Below, one piece after another: positions 7,744-16,776 of a DNA stretch of 33,504 nucleotides. Each line of letters starts with the position of its first letter. Positions within the stretch are counted from its first letter, which is position 1. The position numbers and the translations under genes were made by a program. The stretch is taken from contig JAGOUM010000034.1 in assembly GCA_018061265.1 (NCBI GenBank), forward strand, positions 1-33,504, in the 5' to 3' direction. The notes beneath the pieces are model-generated. The model worked only from the letters and a program-made list of their open reading frames with translations. It ran no database searches and was not told the DNA's origin. This stretch comes from Rhodoferax sp. (GTDB taxonomy: Bacteria; Pseudomonadota; Gammaproteobacteria; Burkholderiales; Burkholderiaceae_C).

Positions 7744-7759
7744 CCCGGCGCTGGTTCAC
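7726..7759. terminator. Hairpin at the convergent gene junction, possible bidirectional terminator
   Basis: CCAGCGCC (7733-7740) pairs with GGCGCTGG (7747-7754) around a 6-nt loop. Beyond a 2-nt bulge, GTGAA (7726-7730) pairs with TTCAC (7755-7759). The stem contains the stop codon of the coiled-coil gene and ends just before the stop codon of the convergent glutamate dehydrogenase gene. There is no T-run on either side, so intrinsic termination would be weak. It may instead protect 3' ends. Confidence 0.5.
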
Positions 7760-7760
7760 C

Positions 7761-10700
7761 TCAAGCCAGATGGCGAAGCTCCCGTAGCGCCACAGAGATC
7801 GGCGCCAGATCGGCGCTTTGTGATGCCACGGTCTGCAGCAATTGGGATATGTGGGCGATTTGGGAGGCATGCTCTTGAGCCCAAGCGTCAATGGTGTCGT
7901 GCTTGGTGAGAATCATCTTGCTGATTTGCCCTGCAATCGCGTACACATCATCGCGTGCGCTGGCTCTGGCCTGCGTTTGCCATAAACTGTCCGTGGGCAG
8001 CCGCTTGATCTGGGCGCGCCAGTCTGCCAGTCCAAGCCGATTTTCCAGCGCAAAGTAAGTGCGCGCCGCCTGCTCCAATGTCAGGTGGGTCAGCTCGACC
8101 AGATTCGCCAGATCGAGTGCCGGGAAAATAAACTCAAGGGCCGTGAGGTCCTGTGCGAGTGCCTGAGCAACTCCTGCTTGAATCAGCGTCTGGCTGCCTT
8201 GTTGCCATTGAACCTGTGCATGTTCGGGCAGCCATTGGGCCAAATTCGTACGCAGCTCGGCAGCGGCGGGCTGGTAGCGGGCAATCAAGGTGGGCATATC
8301 ACTGCCGTTGGCGCGCAGCCGCAGGATCCATCGCGACGCACGCTGGGCCATTGAAATCAGCTGTCCGAGCAGATCAAGCTGCAGCGCACTGGGTACTCGC
8401 AGATCGAGCGAATCGATTTGATCCCAAAGCGGCTCCAGTCCAAAAATCTCGCGCGCCAAGGTATAGGCACGCACCACATCCGCCGTGCTGGCTCCGGCCT
8501 CGGCGGCCAGAAAGTTGATGAATGTGGCGCCGGTACGGTTGACCACTGTGTTGGCCACAAACGTGGCAATGATCTCCCGGCGCAGCGGGTGGCGTGCCAT
8601 CACGTCCCGGTAGCCTGCGGAAAGCGCCGGAGGGAAATAGGCGGCCAGCGTCCGGTTGAAGTAGGGGTCGTCGGGGAGATTGCTTGCCACGAGGTCGTCA
8701 AAGACGGCAATCTTGGCGTACGCCAGCACCACAGCGCCCTCGGGCGCGGTGAGACCGGTGCACGCTGCGCGCCGGCGGGCAATCTCTTCATCGTCTGGCA
8801 GGAACTCGATTGCGCGATGCAATTTGTCTGCGCCTTCCAGCCATTGCATCAGGCGCTGCTGGGCATCCAGTACGTACAAGGGCCGATGACAGGCAACGTC
8901 CAGCGCCTGGGTCTGGTAATAGTTGTCGGCGAGCACCAGTTGTGCCACGTCATCGGTCATGGAAGCCAGCAGGTCATTGCGCTGCTTGAACGTCAGGTCA
9001 CCCGCTTCGACCACGCGGTCGAGCAGGATCTTGATGTTGACCTCGTGGTCTGAACAATCAACACCGGCCGAGTTGTCGATGGCATCGGTGTAAATCAGGC
9101 CACCAGCTTGTGCGTACTCGACCCGGCCCAGCTGGGTGCAGCCCAGATTGCCACCTTCCACAAAGACCTTGCAGCGCAGCTCCCTGCCGTTGACCCGGAA
9201 CGCGTCACCGGCCTTGTCGCCCGCCTGCTGGTGGGATTCGCGGGACGACTTGACGTAAGTGCCGATGCCACCGTTGTAAATCATGTCAACCGGTGCCTTG
9301 AGGAGCGCGTTGAGGACCTCGACTGGCGTCAACTCACCGCTCCCGATACCGAGGACCTTACAGGCTGCGTCGGACAAGCGAATGGACTTGGCGCTTCGCG
9401 GGTAGACCCCGCCTCCTTCAGAAATAAGGCTCTTGTCAAAATCATCCCAGCTTGAACGTTCAAGCCCGAACAACCGGCGGCGCTCGGCGAAACTGCGTGC
9501 CACATCGGGTTGCGGGTCAATAAAAATGTGCCGGTGATCAAATGCACCGACCAGGCAGATGTGCTCTGAGAGCAACATGCCATTGCCAAAAACATCGCCA
9601 GACATGTCACCTATACCCACCACAGTGAAGGGCTGTGTCTGTGTGTTGTGACCCATGGCACGAAAATGCCGTTTGGCCGCCTCCCAGGCGCCACGGGCGG
9701 TGATGCCCATCTTTTTGTGGTCATACCCCACCGATCCACCTGATGCAAACGCATCGCCCAACCAGAAGCCGTAGGCGGCTGAAATGCTGTTTGCAATATC
9801 AGAAAAACTTGCCGTGCCCTTGTCAGCGGCAACCACCAGATAGGCATCATCCGGATCATGGCGCACGACGTTTTCAGGCGGCGCGGTCACCCCCTGTTTC
9901 AAGTTGTCAGTGAGGTCCAGCAGACCGGATAGGAATAACCGGTAACAGGCGATGCCCTCGGCCATGGTGGCATCACGATTGGCCGGATTGGGCGGGTTTT
10001 TCAGAATAAAGCCGCCTTTGGACCCCACCGGGACAATCACCGTGTTTTTGACGTGTTGCGCCTTGACGAGACCCAGGATCTCAGTGCGAAAGTCTTCCCG
10101 ACGGTCAGACCAGCGGATACCACCCCGGGCCACCTTGCCATTGCGTAGATGTAGGCCCTCCATGCGCGTCGAATAGACCCAGATCTCGAACATCGGCTTG
10201 GGATCAGGCACGCCCGGGAACACATGGGGATCAAACTTGAAGCTGAGATAGGGTTTGGGCACACCGCCTGAGCTCCGCTGCCAGGCGTTGGTGCGCAAAG
10301 TTGCACCGATGGCGCCCAGAAACTGCCGAAGAATCCGATCGTCATCGAGGCTGGAGACCTGGGTCAAACCCGTAACGATCCGCTCGGTAAGCTCCTGTTG
10401 TGCTGACTGCCGGTCCGCATTGAATGAGGGATCAAACCGCACAGCAAACATCTCATACAGAAGCTGGCTGATGCCGCAATGGCGAAACAACGCCTCCTCT
10501 ATGTAGTGTTGACTGAAGGCAAAACCAAGCTGCTTGAAGTAGCGCGTGTATGCGCGCAGCACTGCGATCGACCTTGCATCAAGGGTTGTGCGCAACACCA
10601 GTTTGTTGAGATCATCGTTGTCAACGTCGCCTTGCCAGACTTGCAAAAACATGGATTCAAACCGCTCGCGCATGTGAGCGATATTAACGTCAAGGTCTAA

Positions 10701-12515
10701 CTGCAGGCCAAGGTCATGAAGCCAGTATTCATGGGCCTGGGCATCGGTGATTTTGTACGGGTGTTCGTCGACCACCCTTGCCCCCATTCGCTCCAGCACG
10801 GGCAAGGAATCGGACAAGGCGACCTTGCCGGTACGGTAGATTTTCAAGCGCATTTCTCCAGCGCCTGCATCCAGTGGACGATACAGCTTGACGACCATCG
10901 TTTTCGCTGGCGAGAGCTCAGCAAGCATCAGCACATCGTCCGCTGCGAAGGCACCAGAAAAATCTTCGTGATAAGCCGAAGGGAACCCGTTGGCAAAACG
11001 CTGCGCCAGCGCCAACCCTTGGCTCTCACCATGCACTTGCAGCAGGGTGGCACGGCACTCGTCCTCCCAGCGCTGAGCCAGACGGGCAATTCGCGACTCC
11101 AATGCGGCCAAATCCGGCGTCATGGGCGCAGACGTGCGTGCCCGCACCAGGTAATGCACACGCGCCATCGGGTTGTCTGTCAGCATGGGAGTGAATTCAA
11201 TCGACTGGCCGTCCAGAGTTCGCATCAATTCATCCCCCATGCGCGCGCGAAGCTCCGTGTTGTACCGGTCACGCGGGACAAATACCAGCACCGATGTGAA
11301 TCGGCCAAACGGGTCACGTCGGGCAAACAAACGGCTGCGTTGACGTTCCTGCAAGCGCAGGATACCCAGGGCGTGGGCGTTCAGAGTGTCGGAATCAACC
11401 TGAAACAACTCATCCCGGGGGTAAGCATCCAGGATCGCCTGCAAGGATTTGGCAGCATGACTGTCTGGCACCACGGCAGCGCCATGCATCACCTCGGCGC
11501 AGCGTTTGCGGATCAGGGGAATTTCGGACACCGGTGCAGAGTAAGCCTTGGAGGTGTAAAGCCCCAGAAATCTCGACTCCCCCACCACCTTGCCGGCGCC
11601 GTCAAAGCGTTTGACAGCAATGCAGTCAAGCCAGGCGGGCCGATGCACAGTCGAACGAGTCATGGCTTTGGTGACCAGCACCATTTGATCCGATTTGAGG
11701 TAGACCTGAGCCTGTGGCGGCAACACGTTGATCGCGCTGCGTGGCTCGCCGCGCAGGATGCCCAGCCCGGTGTCGGGTAAAGCGACCAGTTCGATGTCGT
11801 CACCGGTGCGCTGCAAATCGTATTCTCGTGCTCCCAGAAAAGTGAAATGCCGCTCCTCCAGCCAGCGCAGAAAATCCACACCTTCCTGTTGTGCATTCGT
11901 CTCCACACCCACTTGGCAGGACTTTTCGCACAGTGACTGCAAGCGCTTGAGCATCTGGCCCCAATCCGAGACCGCGGCATCAACATTGCCCAGCACACTC
12001 GCCAGTTCCGAGGCCAACGCCTGACGCTCAGCCGCCTGCACAATGCGATCACACTCGACAAAAATCAGGGACTTGACCGGCACATGGTGATGGTCACGGG
12101 TGGCCGCCAATTGCGTTTTGGCGAGGCGCCCCGCCTCGTCGCAAGTCAGCACCAGCAATGGGTGGACAATCCAGTGTGCCGTGCGCCCGCTGCGATTAAC
12201 CGCCATGGTGACGGAGTCGACCAGAAACGGCATGTCATCGTGCACTATCTGGACGACCGTGTGCTCATTGGTGAAACCGTCTTCTGCCAAATCAGGGTTA
12301 AAAACACGAATCCGCACGCCATCGGTGGCAAGACTCTCATACAGACGCAGGTGTGCTTGCGCTATGGCCAGCAATTGTTCGGCGCTACGCGCCTGAAGTT
12401 CGTCAGGATCAGCACCTGCAAAATAGGCTGTAACAAACTCGGTCAATTCGCCTGCGGCGCCCCCGCCATTGTCCTGGGCGTAGCTGCGAAGATTGGCAAG
12501 TGTGATCTGGCTCAT
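7761..12515 (-). CDS. gdhB: NAD-specific glutamate dehydrogenase, large (about 180 kDa) type
   Basis: Catalyses the NAD-dependent oxidative deamination of L-glutamate to 2-oxoglutarate and ammonium in the cytoplasm. This feeds amino-acid carbon into the TCA cycle and gives NADH. At 1584 residues it is a full-length member of the large GDH family first described in Streptomyces and Pseudomonas. The long N-terminal part has ACT-like regulatory modules. The catalytic core carries PVGSKGGFILK with the substrate Lys at about residue 830, and GIGDMSGDVFGNGML with the dinucleotide site; a long helical C-terminal domain follows. The ATG at 12515 has AGGAGA a few bases upstream. It is last in the run nuo-nudix-DUF1178-gdhB but is separated by 139 bp, so it probably has its own promoter. 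In other species the enzyme is allosterically controlled by amino acids. Confidence 0.96.
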   Translation of the reverse strand: MSQITLANLRSYAQDNGGGAAGELTEFVTAYFAGADPDELQARSAEQLLAIAQAHLRLYESLATDGVRIRVFNPDLAEDGFTNEHTVVQIVHDDMPFLVDSVTMAVNRSGRTAHWIVHPLLVLTCDEAGRLAKTQLAATRDHHHVPVKSLIFVECDRIVQAAERQALASELASVLGNVDAAVSDWGQMLKRLQSLCEKSCQVGVETNAQQEGVDFLRWLEERHFTFLGAREYDLQRTGDDIELVALPDTGLGILRGEPRSAINVLPPQAQVYLKSDQMVLVTKAMTRSTVHRPAWLDCIAVKRFDGAGKVVGESRFLGLYTSKAYSAPVSEIPLIRKRCAEVMHGAAVVPDSHAAKSLQAILDAYPRDELFQVDSDTLNAHALGILRLQERQRSRLFARRDPFGRFTSVLVFVPRDRYNTELRARMGDELMRTLDGQSIEFTPMLTDNPMARVHYLVRARTSAPMTPDLAALESRIARLAQRWEDECRATLLQVHGESQGLALAQRFANGFPSAYHEDFSGAFAADDVLMLAELSPAKTMVVKLYRPLDAGAGEMRLKIYRTGKVALSDSLPVLERMGARVVDEHPYKITDAQAHEYWLHDLGLQLDLDVNIAHMRERFESMFLQVWQGDVDNDDLNKLVLRTTLDARSIAVLRAYTRYFKQLGFAFSQHYIEEALFRHCGISQLLYEMFAVRFDPSFNADRQSAQQELTERIVTGLTQVSSLDDDRILRQFLGAIGATLRTNAWQRSSGGVPKPYLSFKFDPHVFPGVPDPKPMFEIWVYSTRMEGLHLRNGKVARGGIRWSDRREDFRTEILGLVKAQHVKNTVIVPVGSKGGFILKNPPNPANRDATMAEGIACYRLFLSGLLDLTDNLKQGVTAPPENVVRHDPDDAYLVVAADKGTASFSDIANSISAAYGFWLGDAFASGGSVGYDHKKMGITARGAWEAAKRHFRAMGHNTQTQPFTVVGIGDMSGDVFGNGMLLSEHICLVGAFDHRHIFIDPQPDVARSFAERRRLFGLERSSWDDFDKSLISEGGGVYPRSAKSIRLSDAACKVLGIGSGELTPVEVLNALLKAPVDMIYNGGIGTYVKSSRESHQQAGDKAGDAFRVNGRELRCKVFVEGGNLGCTQLGRVEYAQAGGLIYTDAIDNSAGVDCSDHEVNIKILLDRVVEAGDLTFKQRNDLLASMTDDVAQLVLADNYYQTQALDVACHRPLYVLDAQQRLMQWLEGADKLHRAIEFLPDDEEIARRRAACTGLTAPEGAVVLAYAKIAVFDDLVASNLPDDPYFNRTLAAYFPPALSAGYRDVMARHPLRREIIATFVANTVVNRTGATFINFLAAEAGASTADVVRAYTLAREIFGLEPLWDQIDSLDLRVPSALQLDLLGQLISMAQRASRWILRLRANGSDMPTLIARYQPAAAELRTNLAQWLPEHAQVQWQQGSQTLIQAGVAQALAQDLTALEFIFPALDLANLVELTHLTLEQAARTYFALENRLGLADWRAQIKRLPTDSLWQTQARASARDDVYAIAGQISKMILTKHDTIDAWAQEHASQIAHISQLLQTVASQSADLAPISVALRELRHLA

Positions 12516-12654
12516 TCGGGTCTCCTGCGTTTTTGAAGGTGCACAGAATTCTAGGTAGCCACCAGCAACTACGCGTCAAGTTCCGTTGCAATTCATTCAA
12601 CTATGCAAAAAACACATAATCACCCAACCCCGGGCCAGTAGCAAATCAGGCGAC

Positions 12655-13107
12655 TTATTGAAGCGTATTCTTTAACGTGTCTGGCAATGAAAAAGGCAGC
12701 ACCGCAATACCTTCTTCCAGCAACGCAATGGCGTCGACCGAACTTGCCTTTCCACGGATGCCGCGTTCGGGGGATTCCCCATAGTGCATGCGCCGGGCTT
12801 CAGTAGCGAACTGATCACCGACATCGTCGGTTGTGGCAACAATTTGTTTCGCGACGTCAAGCCACAATTTTTGTGCCGCCATTTGTTCAAGTTCCGGGCC
12901 AGCAGCGAGGTCAGTTCCCGTCGAATCACGCTCCTTGTGATTGCCGAAGTTCAGGCGCGGAGCGCTCAGTCGTTTACTGATGTCATCGTCTCCGCAAAGT
13001 GGGCAAGTCAATTTGCGAGACGCACACTGCGACTGAAAGTCGTCATCGGATTCGAACCATCCCTCAAACACGTGCGAAGAGCCACATTGCAGGTCATAGA
13101 CGATCAT
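12655..13107 (-). CDS. DUF1178 family zinc-ribbon-like protein
   Basis: A 150-residue member of DUF1178, a family of unknown function widespread in alpha- and betaproteobacteria. The conserved N-terminus MIVYDLQC...HVFEGWF and a CPLCG pair are visible. Cysteines at 8, 28, 35 and 38 could bind one zinc ion. The C-terminal half holds the family's helical block, ending in a segment with GIRGKAS and EEGIAVLPFS. It starts 24 bp after the Nudix gene stop, so it is very likely co-transcribed with it at the tail of the nuo cluster. That neighbourhood is the usual one in Burkholderiales. No enzymatic role is known. Confidence 0.92.
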   Translation of the reverse strand: MIVYDLQCGSSHVFEGWFESDDDFQSQCASRKLTCPLCGDDDISKRLSAPRLNFGNHKERDSTGTDLAAGPELEQMAAQKLWLDVAKQIVATTDDVGDQFATEARRMHYGESPERGIRGKASSVDAIALLEEGIAVLPFSLPDTLKNTLQ

Positions 13108-13131
13108 GACGTGCCCCGCCCTTCTTCCTGA

Positions 13132-13704
13132 TCACGACGACCAATCGAGGTGCCAAGCACCGGTCTGCATGTTTAGCAACCACAGGACAGCAGTGAGAGT
13201 CTTGGCATCGGTCACCGTACCGTCTCGGCACCAACTGAGTAGCTCAGGCATGCTCGCTGTAAATACATCAAGCCGTTCGCCCATGTCAAGCGAACGCTCT
13301 CCAGCGGTTAAACCTCTGGCAAACCAGATGTCAATTTTCTCCGTTGAGTAAGCAACAACCGGGTGCAGGCAACCCGCATACGACCATTCGGAGGCCGAAT
13401 AACCAGTCTCTTCGCGCAGTTCACGTTTGGCACACACCAGTGAGCCCTCACCTGGATCGATTTTTCCGGCAGGAAACTCAACAATGACCTGACCGACCGG
13501 GTACCGAAACTGGCGTTCGAGCACCAGACGCATTTCGCCGAGCTCTTCAAGCAAAGGCACAATCATGACAGCCCCGGGGTGGACGACGTACTCCCGAGAG
13601 GCCAAAACACCGTCACTTAACTCGACTGAGTCCTTGAAAGCCTGTAAAAACTCACCCTTGAATACCTGAACGCCACCAAGCTTTTTTTCTACCAGATGCT
13701 TCAC
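13132..13704 (-). CDS. Nudix hydrolase, ADP-ribose pyrophosphatase-like
   Basis: Probably hydrolyses ADP-ribose or related nucleoside diphosphate derivatives to AMP plus a sugar phosphate. The 190-residue protein has a complete Nudix box spanning about residues 80-102: Gly, five residues, Glu, seven residues, then RELREETGY. The upstream block QFRYPVGQVIVEFPAGKI is the usual one of the NudF/ADPRase group. The start is a GTG at 13704: the frame is closed by a stop eight codons further up, with no other start between, and the family N-terminus begins here. It lies 54 bp after nuoN, so it is likely the first gene of the operon tail. ADP-ribose turnover beside an NADH dehydrogenase fits NAD maintenance, but this is inference. 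Confidence 0.9.
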   Translation of the reverse strand: MKHLVEKKLGGVQVFKGEFLQAFKDSVELSDGVLASREYVVHPGAVMIVPLLEELGEMRLVLERQFRYPVGQVIVEFPAGKIDPGEGSLVCAKRELREETGYSASEWSYAGCLHPVVAYSTEKIDIWFARGLTAGERSLDMGERLDVFTASMPELLSWCRDGTVTDAKTLTAVLWLLNMQTGAWHLDWSS

Positions 13705-13758
13705 CGAATCAGGCTTTCTAAGAGTTCAGGCACGGCAGGAGACCCAAGCAAGATCTGT

Positions 13759-15249
13759 TTAGCTGGTCAACATTTTGGCGACGGCCCCAGCACACAGGGT
13801 CATCAAGCCGCCTGGAACCAGCCCCAGGAGTAACAGAAGCCCCCCGTTCAGTGTCAAGACAGCCCGCACATCCAAGGAAGCCGAAACAGCCGGTGTTTTG
13901 GCGACCGGCGCATCAAAATACATGACTTTCACGACACGCAAATAGTAAAACGCACCGACCAGTGACATCATGACCGCAAAGATTGCCAAGGCAACCGCCA
14001 TGGTGCCGCCCGACGACAACAGCGCCTGTAAAACGGCCAACTTGGCATAGAACCCGACCATGGGCGGAATACCCGCCAAGGAAAACAGGCACATGGCCAT
14101 GATGCCGGCATAGAACGGACTGCGTTGATTCAGGCCAGCAAAGTCCGAAATTTCTTCACTCTCAAAACCCTGGCGCGACAACAGCAGGATCACGCCAAAA
14201 CTTGCGAGTGTGGTCAATACATACGAGACCACGTAAAACATGGCTGACCCATAGGCACCACCAGCCGCTTGCGTCTGACCGTTGAACACACCTGACATCA
14301 GGCCGATAAGAACAAATCCCATGTGAGAAATGGTGGAGAAGGCCAGCATACGTTTGATATTGGTCTGTGCGATTGCCGCGAAGTTGCCAATGGCCAGCGA
14401 GGCGATAGCCAGAAACATGAGCATTTGTTGCCAATCCACTGCCAGTGGCAATAGACCTTCGACCAGAATCCGGACAAACACCGCAAAAGCAGCCAGTTTG
14501 GGCGCACCACCGACCAGCAGCGTCACAACGGTAGGTGCACCCTGATAGACATCCGGTATCCACATATGAAAGGGAACCACACCCAGCTTGAACGCCAGTC
14601 CGGCAACAATAAAAACCAGTCCGAACACCAGAATACGATGATCAACCTTGCCAGTGTTGATGGCAGCAAACACCTCGTGCAAATTGAGCGAGCCGGTAGC
14701 GCCATAAAGCATCGACATGCCATACAGCAAAAAACCCGACGCCAGCGCGCCCAGAACAAAGTACTTCATCGCAGCCTCAATGGCCACTGAATGGTCACGG
14801 CGCAACGCAACCAGCGCGTAACTGGACAAGGTCAGGAGTTCGATGCCCATGTAGATGACCAGAAAATTGTTGCCTGAGATCATCACAAACATGCCAAGCA
14901 AGGCGAACAGGCTCATGATGAACAACTCACCACCGCGCATCATTTCACGGTCCATCGCATAGGCACGACCGTATACCAGGGTCACCATCACCGCAAGCGC
15001 CGCAAACGCCTTGAGCCAGTTACCCATGGCATCACTGACTACCATGTTGTCAAAGCCGTACATCGTCTGTCCGGTCATGGCATAACTGACCAGCAATCCG
15101 GTCACTGCCGCCAGTGAAAACAGGGTCAAAATATAGGTAGGTGTCCGACCTTTTCCTTTGACACCCAGATCAAACATGGCAATCACACACGCCATGATGA
15201 AAAGAAGCAATTCCGGATATACGGCAATCAAACTGAGTTTGTCAATCAT
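13759..15249 (-). CDS. nuoN: NADH-quinone oxidoreductase subunit N
   Basis: Antiporter-like membrane subunit of complex I, one of three proton-pumping channels (N, M, L). The 496-residue product is almost entirely hydrophobic, with about 14 helices. It carries the Mrp-family signature around AIAQTNIKRMLAFSTISHMG, which holds a conserved Lys and the discontinuous-helix region, and YMGIELLTLSSYALVA with the conserved Glu of TM5. Length matches the family. It is the last nuo gene, 41 bp after nuoM and 54 bp before the Nudix gene. The ATG at 15249 is the first plausible start (MIDKLSLIAVYPE). Confidence 0.97.
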   Translation of the reverse strand: MIDKLSLIAVYPELLLFIMACVIAMFDLGVKGKGRTPTYILTLFSLAAVTGLLVSYAMTGQTMYGFDNMVVSDAMGNWLKAFAALAVMVTLVYGRAYAMDREMMRGGELFIMSLFALLGMFVMISGNNFLVIYMGIELLTLSSYALVALRRDHSVAIEAAMKYFVLGALASGFLLYGMSMLYGATGSLNLHEVFAAINTGKVDHRILVFGLVFIVAGLAFKLGVVPFHMWIPDVYQGAPTVVTLLVGGAPKLAAFAVFVRILVEGLLPLAVDWQQMLMFLAIASLAIGNFAAIAQTNIKRMLAFSTISHMGFVLIGLMSGVFNGQTQAAGGAYGSAMFYVVSYVLTTLASFGVILLLSRQGFESEEISDFAGLNQRSPFYAGIMAMCLFSLAGIPPMVGFYAKLAVLQALLSSGGTMAVALAIFAVMMSLVGAFYYLRVVKVMYFDAPVAKTPAVSASLDVRAVLTLNGGLLLLLGLVPGGLMTLCAGAVAKMLTS

Positions 15250-15290
15250 GTCAATCTCTTATTGGGGTAAAGCCACTGGCGGCACGGCCA

Positions 15291-16763
15291 TCACAGCTTT
15301 GACTGAGCCACATGCTTGAGCAATTCGGCTACGGAAACATCCATCAAGTCTGTCATAGGTTTGGGGTAAATGCCCATGTACAGAACCGCGATCGCAAGCA
15401 AACTTAAAAAGAAAAATTCGCGCGCATTGATGTCAGAGAGGTGCTTCACATGATCATTGTTGACCGGGCCGAGGTAGACCCGCTTGAACATCCACAGGGA
15501 GTAGGCGGCACCAAAAATAAGAGCACTTGCTGCGGCCATACCGACCCAGAAATTGAACTTGACTGCACCCAGTATCACCATCCATTCGCCCACAAATCCA
15601 GCGGTTCCGGGCAGGCCACAGTTCGCCATGAAGAACAACAAGGCAAAAGCAGTGAACTTGGGCATGGTATTGACCACACCACCGTAACTGGCAATCTCAC
15701 GGGAATGGACCCTGTCATACAACACACCGATGCCAAGGAACATGGCTGCCGAGACAAAACCGTGCGAAATCATCTGAACAATGCCGCCAGCCACCCCCAG
15801 ATCACTGAAGATGAAGAAACCCAAGGTCACAAAACCCATGTGCGCGATCGACGAGTAGGCAACCAGCTTCTTCATGTCTTTTTGCACCATCGTGACCAAC
15901 CCGACGTAAATAACAGCGGCCAAGGACAGGCCTATCATCAGACCCGCCCACTCATGTGACGCATCGGGCGTGATCGGCAGGGAAAAGCGCAAGAATCCGT
16001 AGGCACCCAGTTTGAGCATGATCGCGGCCAACACCGCAGACCCACCAGTGGGAGCCTCAACGTGTACATCTGGCAGCCAAGTATGAACCGGCCACATCGG
16101 AACCTTGACCGCGAACGCCGCCAGGAACGCAAAAAACAGCATCGTTTGTTCCGATTGGTCAAGCTTGAGCTTGTGCCATGTCGCAAGGTCAAAGCTGCCT
16201 GCCGACGCGTTGTAAAGGTAGATCAAGGCGATCAGCATCAGCAAGGAGCCGAGCAATGTGTAGAGGAAAAACTTGAAGGCCGCGTAAATTTTGTTGGGAC
16301 CACCCCACACACCGATGATCAGGTACATGGGAATCAGTGTTGCTTCAAAAAAGACAAAGAACAACAAACCATCCAACGCACAGAACACCCCGATCATCAA
16401 ACCACTCAGGATCAAAAATGCACCCATGTATTGATTGACACGGCTGGTAATCACCTCCCATCCGGCGATCACCACAATCAGGTTGATGAACGCGGTCAGG
16501 AGCACAAACCAGACCGAGATCCCGTCGATACCAAGCTGGTAATTGATGTTGAACCGCTCAATCCAAGGTGCCATCTCGCCAAACTGCATTGCCGCGGTCG
16601 AGGCATCAAACTGCAGGTACAGAGGTACAGTCACCAAAAGACTGACCAAAGAGCCAATCAACGCGATCCAGCGAACCGCTTGTGCCTGATCATCACGACC
16701 AAATGACAAGAGAACCACACCAAACAGAATTGGTGTCCAAATAGCCAGGCTCAGCAAACCCAT
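15291..16763 (-). CDS. nuoM: NADH-quinone oxidoreductase subunit M
   Basis: Antiporter-like proton-channel subunit of complex I, placed between L and N in the membrane arm. It has 490 residues and about 14 helices. The essential Glu of TM5 is seen in FFVFFEATLIPMYLIIG. The channel Lys regions lie in VKVPMWPVHTWLPDVHVEAP and MVQKDMKKLVAYSSIAHMG. The ATG at 16763 follows a good AGGAGAAAT sequence and lies 13 bp after nuoL, which indicates co-transcription. Length and motif order are normal for the family; no defects are seen. Confidence 0.97.
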   Translation of the reverse strand: MGLLSLAIWTPILFGVVLLSFGRDDQAQAVRWIALIGSLVSLLVTVPLYLQFDASTAAMQFGEMAPWIERFNINYQLGIDGISVWFVLLTAFINLIVVIAGWEVITSRVNQYMGAFLILSGLMIGVFCALDGLLFFVFFEATLIPMYLIIGVWGGPNKIYAAFKFFLYTLLGSLLMLIALIYLYNASAGSFDLATWHKLKLDQSEQTMLFFAFLAAFAVKVPMWPVHTWLPDVHVEAPTGGSAVLAAIMLKLGAYGFLRFSLPITPDASHEWAGLMIGLSLAAVIYVGLVTMVQKDMKKLVAYSSIAHMGFVTLGFFIFSDLGVAGGIVQMISHGFVSAAMFLGIGVLYDRVHSREIASYGGVVNTMPKFTAFALLFFMANCGLPGTAGFVGEWMVILGAVKFNFWVGMAAASALIFGAAYSLWMFKRVYLGPVNNDHVKHLSDINAREFFFLSLLAIAVLYMGIYPKPMTDLMDVSVAELLKHVAQSKL

Positions 16764-16776
16764 TTTTATATTTCTC

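Noticed and set aside
10716-11780. A 354-codon plus-strand open frame inside the glutamate dehydrogenase gene
   Set aside because: It is opposite a clearly real 1584-codon gene and reads as low-complexity shadow protein with no family features.
12548-12579. TTGACG and TAGAAT as a promoter for the glutamate dehydrogenase gene
   Set aside because: The spacer is 20 bp, too long for a normal sigma70 promoter. A promoter is likely in this 139-bp gap, but I cannot place it.
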